Assembly (NCBI GenBank): GCA_029777735.1
Contig: JAKORR010000905.1
Span: forward strand, 1-12,719
From: Armatimonadota bacterium
GTDB taxonomy: Bacteria > Armatimonadota > Zipacnadia > Zipacnadales > FEN-943
Length of the DNA stretch: 12,719 nucleotides
Reading direction: 5' to 3'
The position numbers were made by a program, and so were the translations under genes. The notes below the pieces were generated by a model. It made no database searches. It was not told the origin of the DNA and saw only the letters and a program-made list of their open reading frames with translations. Shown here one piece after another: positions 5,983 through 12,456 of this stretch (position 1 is the stretch's first letter; every line of letters begins with the position of its first letter).

Positions 5983-6288
5983 ATGACGACGCGAAGCACG
6001 ATCGAAGTCTTGGTGGGGTTCTCGCCGGACGTGCTGGAGAGGCTCGATAATGAGCTCGCCAAACGAACGACGGAGTGGGCGAAGCAGGGACACAAGAAGT
6101 TCCGGGAGCCTACAGCCGAAGAGGAGAGGACAGCGAGGCAGATGGCCAAGGATGATGGTGGGAACGTCAAGCGCGCCAACGAGTACTTGGCCAAAGCAAC
6201 GAAGCTTACACGCGAGCTGACCAAGCCGAGCCGGCGTGGCCTGGTGGTGGAGGCCGTCCTTGCGTGGCTTGAGGCCCAGAAAAAATAA
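5983..6288 (+). CDS. Ribbon-helix-helix-like DNA-binding protein with a central helical insertion
   Basis: 101 residues. The ATG at 5983 has AAAGGAGG six bases upstream; an in-frame ATG at 5926 has none, so the shorter form is chosen. Residues 6-26 (TIEVLVGFSPDVLERLDNELA) read as a beta strand followed by a helix. Residues 83-98 (SRRGLVVEAVLAWLEA) look like the second helix that normally follows at once in the ribbon-helix-helix fold, SR opening it and the LVVEAVLAWL core packing against the first. Between them lie about 55 charged residues, probably helical, that ordinary members lack. Such proteins act as dimers that insert the strand pair into the major groove, and in phages they are often repressors or plasmid-like partition or copy regulators. 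As the first rightward gene beside the repeat-rich control region, it is the best candidate to bind it. The fold is inferred by eye. Confidence 0.65.
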   Translation: MTTRSTIEVLVGFSPDVLERLDNELAKRTTEWAKQGHKKFREPTAEEERTARQMAKDDGGNVKRANEYLAKATKLTRELTKPSRRGLVVEAVLAWLEAQKK

Positions 6289-6290
6289 GG

Positions 6291-6320
6291 TTTACACTTG
6301 AGACACTCGTCGGATACAGT
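6291..6320 (+). promoter_or_regulatory. Promoter for the structured leader and primase operon
   Basis: TTTACA at 6291-6296 (five of six against TTGACA), an 18-base spacer, and TACAGT at 6315-6320 (four of six against TATAAT, and the TAnnnT pattern). It begins three bases after the stop of the regulator gene. GTTCGAAC at 6319-6326 is a perfect eight-base palindrome across the end of the -10 and could be an operator. The start would fall near 6327, just before the structured leader. Confidence 0.5.
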
Positions 6321-6328
6321 TCGAACAA

Positions 6329-6436
6329 GCCGAGCGGGGAGGACCCGACGGCCGGACAGCACCGGGCCCGTCCAGGTAGCAGTCCGATCCCAGTGGGACT
6401 CCCGCCCGCGCCGAACTCAGGTCCTCCCCGCAAGGC
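6329..6436 (+). ncRNA. Structured 5' leader or small RNA with 12-bp closing stem, upstream of the primase gene
   Basis: The outer stem pairs GCGGGGAGGACC (6334-6345) with GGTCCTCCCCGC (6420-6431) perfectly. Beyond a GA/AA internal loop, GCC (6329-6331) pairs with GGC (6434-6436). Inside, GACGG (6347-6351) pairs with CCGTC (6368-6372), continued by CCGG (6352-6355) with CCGG (6362-6365), leaving a two-base bulge and an ACAGCA loop. A second hairpin pairs AGTCC (6381-6385) with GGACT (6396-6400). The result is a multi-branched RNA of about 108 bases with its own promoter, ending 27 bases before the primase start. There is no T-run, so it is not a terminator. It does not match a riboswitch class I know. 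The pairing is read directly; any function is inference. Confidence 0.5.
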
Positions 6437-6463
6437 CCACGGGATGCAGCACAGGAGACGGGT

Positions 6464-8596
6464 ATGGCAGGTAGCACCAAAGCGAAGCCGTCCAAGGCGC
6501 CAAGTGGCACGGGCGCGAAGAAGCCTGGAAGGCCAGGTACAACGTCGGTCAAGGACCTGGAAGCCGCAGTGAGGGCCAAGCTGGCAACTTCACTGCTGTC
6601 GCCCGAAGATGCGAAACGCATGGGGGTGAGGATTCGAAGCGCGCAGGAGATGGCCGCGCTGAAGCTCCCTGCCGGCGCCACGTTCGAGTTGCCCTACTTC
6701 GGGCTGGATGGCAAACCAACTGGGTTCCGTAGGTGGCGCTATGTCGAGGACCTGAGGAACGATTTCCAACGCAAGGCAGGGGCAAAGCAGCTCCGCTACG
6801 TGCAGCTAGCCGACTCGCCTGTCGAGGCCTACTTCCCGCCCTTCGCCGATTGGCGCAAGATCGCCAAGGACCCATCAGTCGCGGTGGTGTTCACGGAGGG
6901 CGAGCTCAAAGCAGCCTGCGTGACTCGGCACATTGCGCCGTGCATCGGCCTTGGTGGTGTCTACTCATTCAGGTCCGCACGCCTGGGGCAGGAACTGCTG
7001 CCTGAGCTCAAGGACTTCAAGTGGGAAGGGCGCACTGTAGCAGTCGCCTTCGACTCGGACTCCTCGCGCAACCCGATGGTGTCGGCGGCGAGAACAGAGC
7101 TATGCAGGCGACTCACCCAGCTCGGCGCGATACCCACCGTTGCTCTGGTGCCTGACGCCGCCGACGGCACGAGGCAGGGCGTGGACGACATGGCCCACGC
7201 AGAAGGACTGGATGCCGTGGTCGAGGTGCTGTCGGCTGCCGAGCCCTTCGGCCCCGCGGAGGCGCTCCACGAGATGAGCTCGGAAGTCGCCTATGTCCGC
7301 GACCCGGGCATGGTGGTGGAACTGGCGACGGGCTTGAAGATGCGAGCGAGCGACTTCTGCAACCACGTCTACTCGAACCGGCACTACACCATGAAGGTGG
7401 ACAAGCCGGACGGTGGCTTCAAGCTGCTGAAGGTGCCTACCGCGCGGGCTTGGTTGGACTGGCCGTGTCGGCTGGAGCTGAAGCGCATGACCTACTCGCC
7501 AGGTGAGGATCGCATCACGGCTGCAGGTGAGATGAACACTTGGCGGGGTTGGGGCGTGGAACCGGCTCCGGGTGATGTCACCCCATGGCGTGAGCTGCTC
7601 GACCACCTGTTCGGCAAGGGAACACCGGAGCGCGCATGGTTTGAGAGGTGGTGTGCCATCCCGCTCCAGCAGCCTGGCGCGAAGATGTTCACGGCCTGCG
7701 CGATCTGGGGTAGGCTCACCGGCACGGGCAAGTCGTCGGTCGCCTACTGCCTCAAGAAGATCTACGGATCGAACTTCACGGAGATTGGCGACGAGGAGCT
7801 GAAGGACGCGCGGAATGAGTGGGCCATCGACAAGCAGTTCACCCTAGGTGATGACGTTACGGGGCAGGAGCAGCGCAAGCACGCAGACCGCTTGAAGGCG
7901 ATGATCACGCGATCGGAGATGCGCCTGAATCCCAAGTACGTCCCAAGCTACACGGTGCCGGATCGGGTCAACTACCTGTTCACCTCCAACCATCCGGACG
8001 CGTTCTTCCTTGAGGACGACGACCGCCGGTTCTTCGTGCACGAGGTGACAGCGCCACCGCTGCCTGACTCGTTCTATGAGAAGCTCAAGGAGTGGCGGGA
8101 TTCGGAAGCCGGTGCTGCCGCGCTGTTCCACCACCTGCTCTGCTTGGACCTCGCGGGCCAAGGACCTTCGGACAGAGCGCTACGCACGGCGGCACGCGAG
8201 GCGATGATCGAGGACGGTCTGTCCGACATCGGCAGGTGGGTGCGCTCGCTGAGGGACGAGCCCGATGCTGTTCTGCGCTTTGGTGCTGTGAAACTCACCG
8301 GCGACTTGTGGAGTGGTGCAGACCTGCTTCGCGTCTATGATCCAGAGGGACGTGGACGCGCAACTGCCGGTGGTATGGCGCGCGAGCTGAAGCGGGCTGG
8401 GATTCCGCTCGCCTACAAGGGGATGCAGGTGAGGACGGGTAAGGGTCCCCAGCGTCTGTTCGCCGTGAGGAACCCAGAGCGCTGGGTGTCGTGTGCAAGT
8501 GGTGAAGCGTCACGACACTATGATTCCACTCGCAGCGAGCACGGATCCAATGCAGGCAAGGCTTCGAATCCCTTGAAAAAGGACCGAAAAAAATAG
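6464..8596 (+). CDS. Primase-helicase: TOPRIM-like (DUF3854) plus D5/DUF5906 SF3-type helicase
   Basis: 710 residues. The N-terminal half carries a TOPRIM-like core: Glu145 in VVFTEGELKA, Asp197 and Asp199 in VAVAFDSDS, then GVDD at 239-242. This matches the DUF3854 domain of phage and plasmid replication proteins, and the metal-binding acidic residues are present. The C-terminal half is an SF3/D5-type AAA+ helicase: Walker A GRLTGTGKSS at 416-425 (Lys423), Walker B FTLGDDV at 459-465, sensor Asn509 in LFTSNHPDAF, and DDDRR at 518-522 supplying arginines at the subunit interface. It should unwind the fork as a hexamer and lay primers, or load on the phage origin. The first 30 residues and the last 25 are basic and disordered. 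The ATG has AGGAGA five bases upstream. No DNA polymerase is seen in this window. Whether the TOPRIM half still primes is unknown. Confidence 0.88.
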   Translation: MAGSTKAKPSKAPSGTGAKKPGRPGTTSVKDLEAAVRAKLATSLLSPEDAKRMGVRIRSAQEMAALKLPAGATFELPYFGLDGKPTGFRRWRYVEDLRNDFQRKAGAKQLRYVQLADSPVEAYFPPFADWRKIAKDPSVAVVFTEGELKAACVTRHIAPCIGLGGVYSFRSARLGQELLPELKDFKWEGRTVAVAFDSDSSRNPMVSAARTELCRRLTQLGAIPTVALVPDAADGTRQGVDDMAHAEGLDAVVEVLSAAEPFGPAEALHEMSSEVAYVRDPGMVVELATGLKMRASDFCNHVYSNRHYTMKVDKPDGGFKLLKVPTARAWLDWPCRLELKRMTYSPGEDRITAAGEMNTWRGWGVEPAPGDVTPWRELLDHLFGKGTPERAWFERWCAIPLQQPGAKMFTACAIWGRLTGTGKSSVAYCLKKIYGSNFTEIGDEELKDARNEWAIDKQFTLGDDVTGQEQRKHADRLKAMITRSEMRLNPKYVPSYTVPDRVNYLFTSNHPDAFFLEDDDRRFFVHEVTAPPLPDSFYEKLKEWRDSEAGAAALFHHLLCLDLAGQGPSDRALRTAAREAMIEDGLSDIGRWVRSLRDEPDAVLRFGAVKLTGDLWSGADLLRVYDPEGRGRATAGGMARELKRAGIPLAYKGMQVRTGKGPQRLFAVRNPERWVSCASGEASRHYDSTRSEHGSNAGKASNPLKKDRKK

Positions 8597-8664
8597 GTTA
8601 CGTGGTCGGCCGTCGGCGGTAACTTAATAGCTCGGGAGTGCAGTGCAGCGGCGGGAGGTGAGGC

Positions 8665-8817
8665 ATGGCGGGAGCGTCCGCAGTGTCTGAGGTTACCAGG
8701 CGGAATCTGGAGGACGACGCGGGCAAGTGCCTGTGCGGCGAGCCTCTGTGCCCAAGCGGGAACTGCTGCCGGTGCTCGGACTGTTTCAACTGTCCCGAGG
8801 CTGAGGAGGTAGAATGA
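8665..8817 (+). CDS. Eight-cysteine miniprotein (50 residues), probably zinc-binding
   Basis: The ATG at 8665 follows GGGAGGTG, and the TGA overlaps the ATG of the J-domain gene by four bases (ATGA). All eight cysteines lie within residues 22-43, spaced C-x-C-x4-C-x4-C-C-x-C-x2-C-x2-C (KCLCGEPLCPSGNCC, then RCSDCFNC). The flanks are acidic and lack cysteines. This density and spacing suit two tetrahedral zinc sites. I do not recognise a family. Placed just before a J-protein that has its own zinc site, and co-translated with it, it may act with it, but that is inference. The reading frame is supported by the strong ribosome site and exact overlap. Confidence 0.7.
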   Translation: MAGASAVSEVTRRNLEDDAGKCLCGEPLCPSGNCCRCSDCFNCPEAEEVE

Positions 8818-9185
8818 TGTGGGGCTTCTACTCGATGCTTGGTGTGCCGCGTGGCTCATCGCAGCAGGAGTTCGACGATGCTTGGCGTGAGCTATCCCGG
8901 GCCAAGCACCCGGACGTGTTCCAGGCCCAAGGGTTGGAAGGTGAGGCATTGGCCAAGGTCACCGAGGAGTTCGCTCGCCTGACCGAAGCGCGCAGCTTCA
9001 CCAAGTCTGCCGAGGATCGGCGACGCTACAATGCTTGGCTCGACCTGTTCGGCTCGAGGTGTGTGAGATGCGCAGGCAAGGGCACAATCCTCAAAGGGCT
9101 TGACGGTAGGCGTCGAACGTGTCCGGAGTGCTCAGGTCATGGCGCTATGGCTGTGGTGGTGTCAGGAAAGGGAGGGCGGTCGTGA
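8814..9185 (+). CDS. J-domain (DnaJ-like) protein with a single CxxCxGxG zinc site
   Basis: 123 residues. Residues 4-77 form a J domain: FYSMLGVPRGSSQQEFDDAWRELSRAKHPD holds the opening YxxLGV pattern, helix II and the HPD triplet (32-34) that triggers Hsp70 ATP hydrolysis. SAEDRRRYN (65-73) matches the usual DxxKRxxYD-like end. Then follow CVRCAGKG (83-90) and CPECSGHG (103-110), two CxxCxGxG repeats forming one zinc site instead of the two in full DnaJ. There is no Gly/Phe-rich linker or substrate-binding C-terminal domain, so this is a minimal J-protein that must find its targets otherwise. It likely recruits the host DnaK. ATG 8814 (or the adjacent 8817) has GAGGAGG upstream. The J-domain call is firm. 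Confidence 0.88.
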   Translation: MMWGFYSMLGVPRGSSQQEFDDAWRELSRAKHPDVFQAQGLEGEALAKVTEEFARLTEARSFTKSAEDRRRYNAWLDLFGSRCVRCAGKGTILKGLDGRRRTCPECSGHGAMAVVVSGKGGRS

Positions 9186-9406
9186 GTTGCACGGTGGTGT
9201 GGTACAAGCAGTCGAACGTCGACGTCACGGAGCAGTTCCTTGGCAGGCGGCTGACGGTGGAGGAGTGCTGGGCCAAAGCGGATGCAGTGCTTGTCTCCGG
9301 CCCCAAAGCCGCGGAGCGGCTGACGGACCATCTGCGGCGGTCAGGCTGCGTCGCGAGGTGGGAAGACGGTGAGCCTGAGGGCTACTTCACAGGGAGGCGG
9401 CAGTGA
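9182..9406 (+). CDS. Hypothetical 74-residue protein
   Basis: The GTG start at 9182 overlaps the J-protein stop by four bases (GTGA) and has GGGAGGG seven bases upstream. An earlier in-frame ATG (9119) would overlap the J-protein by 67 bases and is rejected. The peptide begins MSCTVVWYKQ, with TVEECWAKADAVLV in the middle and WEDGEPEGYFTGRRQ at the end. It is a mixed alpha/beta small domain with two isolated cysteines besides Cys3, and no motif that I know. It is coupled on both sides, so it is part of the early operon. No function assigned. Confidence 0.7.
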   Translation: MSCTVVWYKQSNVDVTEQFLGRRLTVEECWAKADAVLVSGPKAAERLTDHLRRSGCVARWEDGEPEGYFTGRRQ

Positions 9407-9816
9407 GTGCACTGACGGACAACAAGGCGAAAGTAAAGGAGCTCAAGACTGCAATCATCCCATTGCGGGCAGCTCTAACAAAGGCCACAAAAGAATTGGA
9501 ACATGCTGAGCGCGAGTTAGGTAAAGTGGAGAGTGAGCTTGCTGCTGCATTATCCATCGAGTTCGTAGCGCGTAAGAAGATCACCGCTGACGACGTGGTG
9601 CTGTCTGATGCGCCGAATGTTCCATGGTTCGGACACATCAAAAATTTCATTGAGTGGCTGAAGAAGAACCCCACCAAGCAGAGGCCTTATATTGAGTGGA
9701 ATGGGCACATTTACATCACTGCCGATCTGCTGGAGGGCAGGTGGAAGGAGACGCCCGCCCTCATGGAGCACATAAAGGGCTTGGCGAAACACACAAGAAA
9801 CGGAGGTCGGCAGTGA
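9403..9816 (+). CDS. Hypothetical coiled-coil protein, 137 residues
   Basis: GTG start overlapping the previous stop (GTGA), with GGGAGG upstream. Residues 8-50 are a heptad-like coiled coil with regular Leu/Ala/Ile (KVKELKTAIIPLRAALTKAT, then KELEHAERELGKVESELAAA). The rest (about 58-130) is a compact domain with VPWFGHIKNFIEWLKK and RPYIEWNGHIYITADLL. Base use differs from the neighbours: 57 of 120 bases in 9421-9540 are G or C against 43 of 60 in 10081-10140. This suggests a more recent arrival. I do not recognise a family; an oligomeric small accessory protein is all that can be said. Confidence 0.72.
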   Translation: MSALTDNKAKVKELKTAIIPLRAALTKATKELEHAERELGKVESELAAALSIEFVARKKITADDVVLSDAPNVPWFGHIKNFIEWLKKNPTKQRPYIEWNGHIYITADLLEGRWKETPALMEHIKGLAKHTRNGGRQ

Positions 9817-10382
9817 ACATCTTCGCGCTCGACATGGATCCCAAGCTTGCCGCACGAGCCCACTTCGACAAGCACGTCGTCAAGATGGTGGTGGAGACGG
9901 CTCAGCTGCTCAGCACCGCCTGGCGTGAGACCACAGTCGTCGGAGCGCGCTACAGCATTCCCGCCGAAGCCTACAAGTCCACGCACCGGAACCATCCGTG
10001 CGCTCGGTGGGCAAGGCAGACTGCCGGCAACTACTTGTGGCTCGCCGCGCTGGGCAAGGAGCTGTGCCTGGAATACACGCGCCGCTACGGGCGAGTGCAC
10101 AAGACGGAAGCCGTGATGGACGCGCTCCGGCAGGTGCCCCACAGCATGCGCAGCCTGCCGACGTGGGTGACGCCGTTCGCCCTGGCGATGCCCGAGGAGT
10201 TCCACCCTACCTGGCCTGCCGGCAAGCTGCCCACTCAGCAGGAGGTGATCGAGCGACATGTCGGTGCTTACCGTGACTACTACCTGACGGACAAGGCGCA
10301 CTTGCTGGCCTACCGTAACTGCGAGCCACCTGCATGGGTGCTGCTGGAGCAAGCTGCCGACGCCGGTCTGTTGAGGAAGTGA
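9813..10382 (+). CDS. Conserved phage protein of the MNIFxLDxDP...DKHVVKM family, function unknown
   Basis: 189 residues from the GTG at 9813 (GTGA overlap, GGAGG upstream). I recognise the pattern from many unrelated phages: an N-terminal MNIFALDMDPKLAAR, then FDKHVVKMVVETAQLLSTAW (18-37), HRNHPCARWAR (58-68), NYLWLAALGKELCLEYTRRY (73-92), HKTEAV (96-101), TPFALAMPEEF (120-130) and a terminal AYRDYYLTDKAHLL. The invariant-looking polar residues (Asp7, Asp9, Asp19, His21, His58, His61, His96) look like a metal or catalytic centre, so an enzyme acting on nucleic acid or nucleotides is plausible. To my knowledge no member has an established activity. The early-operon position beside replication genes supports a nucleic-acid role without proving it. 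Confidence 0.8.
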   Translation: MNIFALDMDPKLAARAHFDKHVVKMVVETAQLLSTAWRETTVVGARYSIPAEAYKSTHRNHPCARWARQTAGNYLWLAALGKELCLEYTRRYGRVHKTEAVMDALRQVPHSMRSLPTWVTPFALAMPEEFHPTWPAGKLPTQQEVIERHVGAYRDYYLTDKAHLLAYRNCEPPAWVLLEQAADAGLLRK

Positions 10383-10385
10383 GCC

Positions 10386-11093
10386 ATGGCACTAGTGGGG
10401 ATCAAGTATGACGTGAGCGTGTCGGCTGCCGTGCCATCGCGAGTGGTGCTAAGGAGAAAGGACAAGCAGCCGATGCGATGGGATAACAAGCCCTCGTCTT
10501 ACTTCATGACGGCAGACCAGGCGGACCTGCTGTTGAGACTGGCTGCATGGACCAACGCTTTCGGGCCTAACATTCCAGGCTCGCACACCTTCGTCATTCC
10601 GAAGCGTGACCACAAGGATTTCGACTCGCTGCTCGGTCGGCGTTTTGTGCGCCTGACGTCTGACAAGGGATGGTGGCCGGAGCGCAGGTCGGACGCACTC
10701 GAGCTCGGCCTGTGGGAACTGACGAACCTTGGGAAGAACGTCGCCAAACACCTCGAAGCCTGTTCTGATCTGCTGGCCACGGTCGGAGCAGGACCCAAGA
10801 CCTGGCCGAAGGAATGCGGTGCAGAACCGCTGGAGGTGAGCGTGAGTGAGGAGACGAAGGTCGAAGCAAAGCCCAAAGCGCCCAAGTGGACAGCGCAGGA
10901 TCAGAAGCTGTTGGACGCACTGGTGGCGCGGCGCGAGCTTGCCATGCAGGAGCGGCACGAGCGACTCTACACTGTCTTGAACGAGTTCCACTATCGGGAA
11001 ATGCGGACTGACGAACTGACGAACGAGCTGCTCAAGCACGCGAGCGTTGTCGGTCCGTTGCTCGTTGAGCTGTCGGAAGGGGTGCAGCCATGA
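10386..11093 (+). CDS. Hypothetical protein, 235 residues, possible winged-helix segment and internal start
   Basis: ATG three bases after the previous stop, with GAGGA upstream. Residues 42-124 have the rhythm of a winged-helix or phage HTH domain (MTADQADLLLRLAAW early, RFVRLTSDKGWWP, then LWELTNLGKNVAKHLEA), where LTNLGKNVA resembles the LTxxGRxVA end of marR/phage-type domains. A Pro/Lys/Glu linker (about 135-170) follows and then a charged helical C-terminal half ending VVGPLLVELSEGVQP. At codon 153 a GTG is preceded at five bases by GGAGG, so a separate 83-residue product is possible. No family recognised; DNA binding is a guess. Confidence 0.7.
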   Translation: MALVGIKYDVSVSAAVPSRVVLRRKDKQPMRWDNKPSSYFMTADQADLLLRLAAWTNAFGPNIPGSHTFVIPKRDHKDFDSLLGRRFVRLTSDKGWWPERRSDALELGLWELTNLGKNVAKHLEACSDLLATVGAGPKTWPKECGAEPLEVSVSEETKVEAKPKAPKWTAQDQKLLDALVARRELAMQERHERLYTVLNEFHYREMRTDELTNELLKHASVVGPLLVELSEGVQP

Positions 11094-11293
11094 AGGCCAG
11101 GACCTACATCGGTTCAGGATCTGGTAAGCTACACTTGGAGGTAGGTGGTGTCACACTGGCCACCGAAGGTGATCTGTGCCGTGACGCAGAACTGCGGATT
11201 ACCTTTAACTCCAATGTATGGCATCGCGGTATGCTGACACATGTCGAGAATGTTTTGAATTTTGCGCTGAAGCGCGAGGCGGAGGGAGCATGA
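11090..11293 (+). CDS. Hypothetical 67-residue protein
   Basis: ATG overlaps the previous stop by four bases (ATGA) and has AAGGGG upstream. The peptide has short strands (KLHLEVGGVTLATEG, ELRITF) and an amphipathic end (NVWHRGMLTHVENVLNFALK). The bases are richer in A and T than in neighbouring genes around 11200-11270. No family recognised; gene reality rests on exact coupling on both sides. Confidence 0.65.
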   Translation: MKARTYIGSGSGKLHLEVGGVTLATEGDLCRDAELRITFNSNVWHRGMLTHVENVLNFALKREAEGA

Positions 11294-11532
11294 CGCCACA
11301 GGAACTGATTGAGAAGCTCAAGCGGGCAGACGCCACCGAGCTGTGCGTGGACTTCGTCAAGGAATGCTACGGCAAGCCTGCCGACGACGGCTTCGACGTG
11401 GTGGCCGTCACCGTGTGGGATAGCACATTCTCCGGCACCCGCTATGTCACTCTTCATATGGGCACGCCGAGGATGGTCTCGGGAATGGATGCCTACACGC
11501 TCGACGTGGCCGAAGGCGAGGTGCGGCTATGA
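11290..11532 (+). CDS. Hypothetical 80-residue protein
   Basis: The ATG at 11290 overlaps the previous stop by four bases and has GGAGGGA just upstream. An in-frame ATG at 11218 lies inside the previous gene and is rejected. An N-terminal helix (MTPQELIEKLKRADATELC) leads into an alternating-strand region with FDVVAVTVWD and TRYVTLHMG and an acidic end. It is coupled to the ligase gene through another ATGA overlap. I do not recognise it. Confidence 0.7.
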   Translation: MTPQELIEKLKRADATELCVDFVKECYGKPADDGFDVVAVTVWDSTFSGTRYVTLHMGTPRMVSGMDAYTLDVAEGEVRL

Positions 11533-12446
11533 CCAAGTCCTGGTTGATGCTGGCGCCATCCAAGAGCATAACCGAGGAGCAGCTGAAGGGCTTGAGCTAC
11601 CCTCGGCTGGTGTCGCCCAAGATCGACGGCATCCGCTCCGGCGTTAGGGAGAACGCACTGCTTACCCGGTCGGAGCTCGACGTGCCGAACCTGTTCACCC
11701 GCGGCCTGTTCGCCAGGCGCGGCTTGGCCGGCTTCGACGGGGAGCTGACTGTTGGGCCTCCCTTTGGCGACGGCGTGATGGGTCGCACCTCCAGCGGCGT
11801 GATGGCGAGGGAGGGAGAGCCGGACGTGCACTACCACGTGTTCGACCTGCACGACTCCCGTGAGGACAAGGGCTTCGACGACAGGTTCGAGTGCCTGGTG
11901 GACCGGGTGTGTGCCCTGCCGAAGGAGCTCAGGTCCAGGGTGCACTTCGTGCCACACCACGTCTGCCAGAGTGCCGACGATGTGCTGGAGCTGGAGAAGC
12001 GGTGGCTCGAGCAGGGCTACGAGGGCGCCATGGTGCGCGACCCGAATGGGCTCTACGTGCCCTGGAAGCGGACCACGATCAAGCAGGCAAACGTGCTCAA
12101 GCTGAAGCGCTTCGAAGACGGCGAGGCAATCATCCTGGGCTTCGAGGAGGAGATGGAGAACACCAACGAGGTCGGCAACCGCGGGCGCAGGACCTCGCAC
12201 AAGGCCGGGTTGATTCCAAAGGGACGGCTCGGTGCACTGGTGGTGCGGATGGTCAATGGCCGCTTCGCTGGAGAAGAGTTCTCGGTCGGAAGTGGTCCTG
12301 GCTTTGCCAACGGGGAGCGCGACAGGCTGTGGGCAGAGCGACATCACCTCAAGGAGCTGCTGATCACCGTGAGATACTTCCCCACGGGAACGAAAGACAA
12401 GCCGCGGTTCCCGACGTTCCGCGGATTCAGGGTCCCAGGGACCTAA
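11529..12446 (+). CDS. ATP-dependent DNA ligase (T7-like, two-domain)
   Basis: 305 residues, a minimal phage ligase. The nucleotidyltransferase domain has motif I SPKIDGIRS with adenylated Lys31, motif III FDGEL at 69-73, motif IIIa HVFDLHD at 103-109, motif IV EGAMVR at 165-170 and motif V LKLKRF at 190-195 (Lys191, Lys193). The OB-fold domain starts near residue 198. The stretch NTNEVGNRGRRTSHKAG (211-227) matches the loop in T7-type ligases. The enzyme seals nicks left by discontinuous replication and repair and needs ATP, unlike the NAD+-dependent host enzyme. It is translationally coupled to the gene before it and completes the replication set with the primase-helicase. All nucleotidyl-transfer residues are present, so activity is expected. 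Confidence 0.96.
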   Translation: MTKSWLMLAPSKSITEEQLKGLSYPRLVSPKIDGIRSGVRENALLTRSELDVPNLFTRGLFARRGLAGFDGELTVGPPFGDGVMGRTSSGVMAREGEPDVHYHVFDLHDSREDKGFDDRFECLVDRVCALPKELRSRVHFVPHHVCQSADDVLELEKRWLEQGYEGAMVRDPNGLYVPWKRTTIKQANVLKLKRFEDGEAIILGFEEEMENTNEVGNRGRRTSHKAGLIPKGRLGALVVRMVNGRFAGEEFSVGSGPGFANGERDRLWAERHHLKELLITVRYFPTGTKDKPRFPTFRGFRVPGT

Positions 12447-12456
12447 GGAGGGCAAG

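Noticed and set aside
6420..6458. Leader CCTCC pairing with the primase ribosome site as an on/off switch.
   Set aside because: Only four contiguous pairs (TCCT with AGGA) are possible, far weaker than the 12-pair stem, so a switch is not supported by base pairing alone.
8597..8623. Inverted repeat GTTAC ... GTAAC just after the primase-helicase stop, considered as terminator or promoter.
   Set aside because: Arms of five bases with a 17-base centre and no T-run do not make a terminator; the possible TAACTT -10 has no adequate -35.
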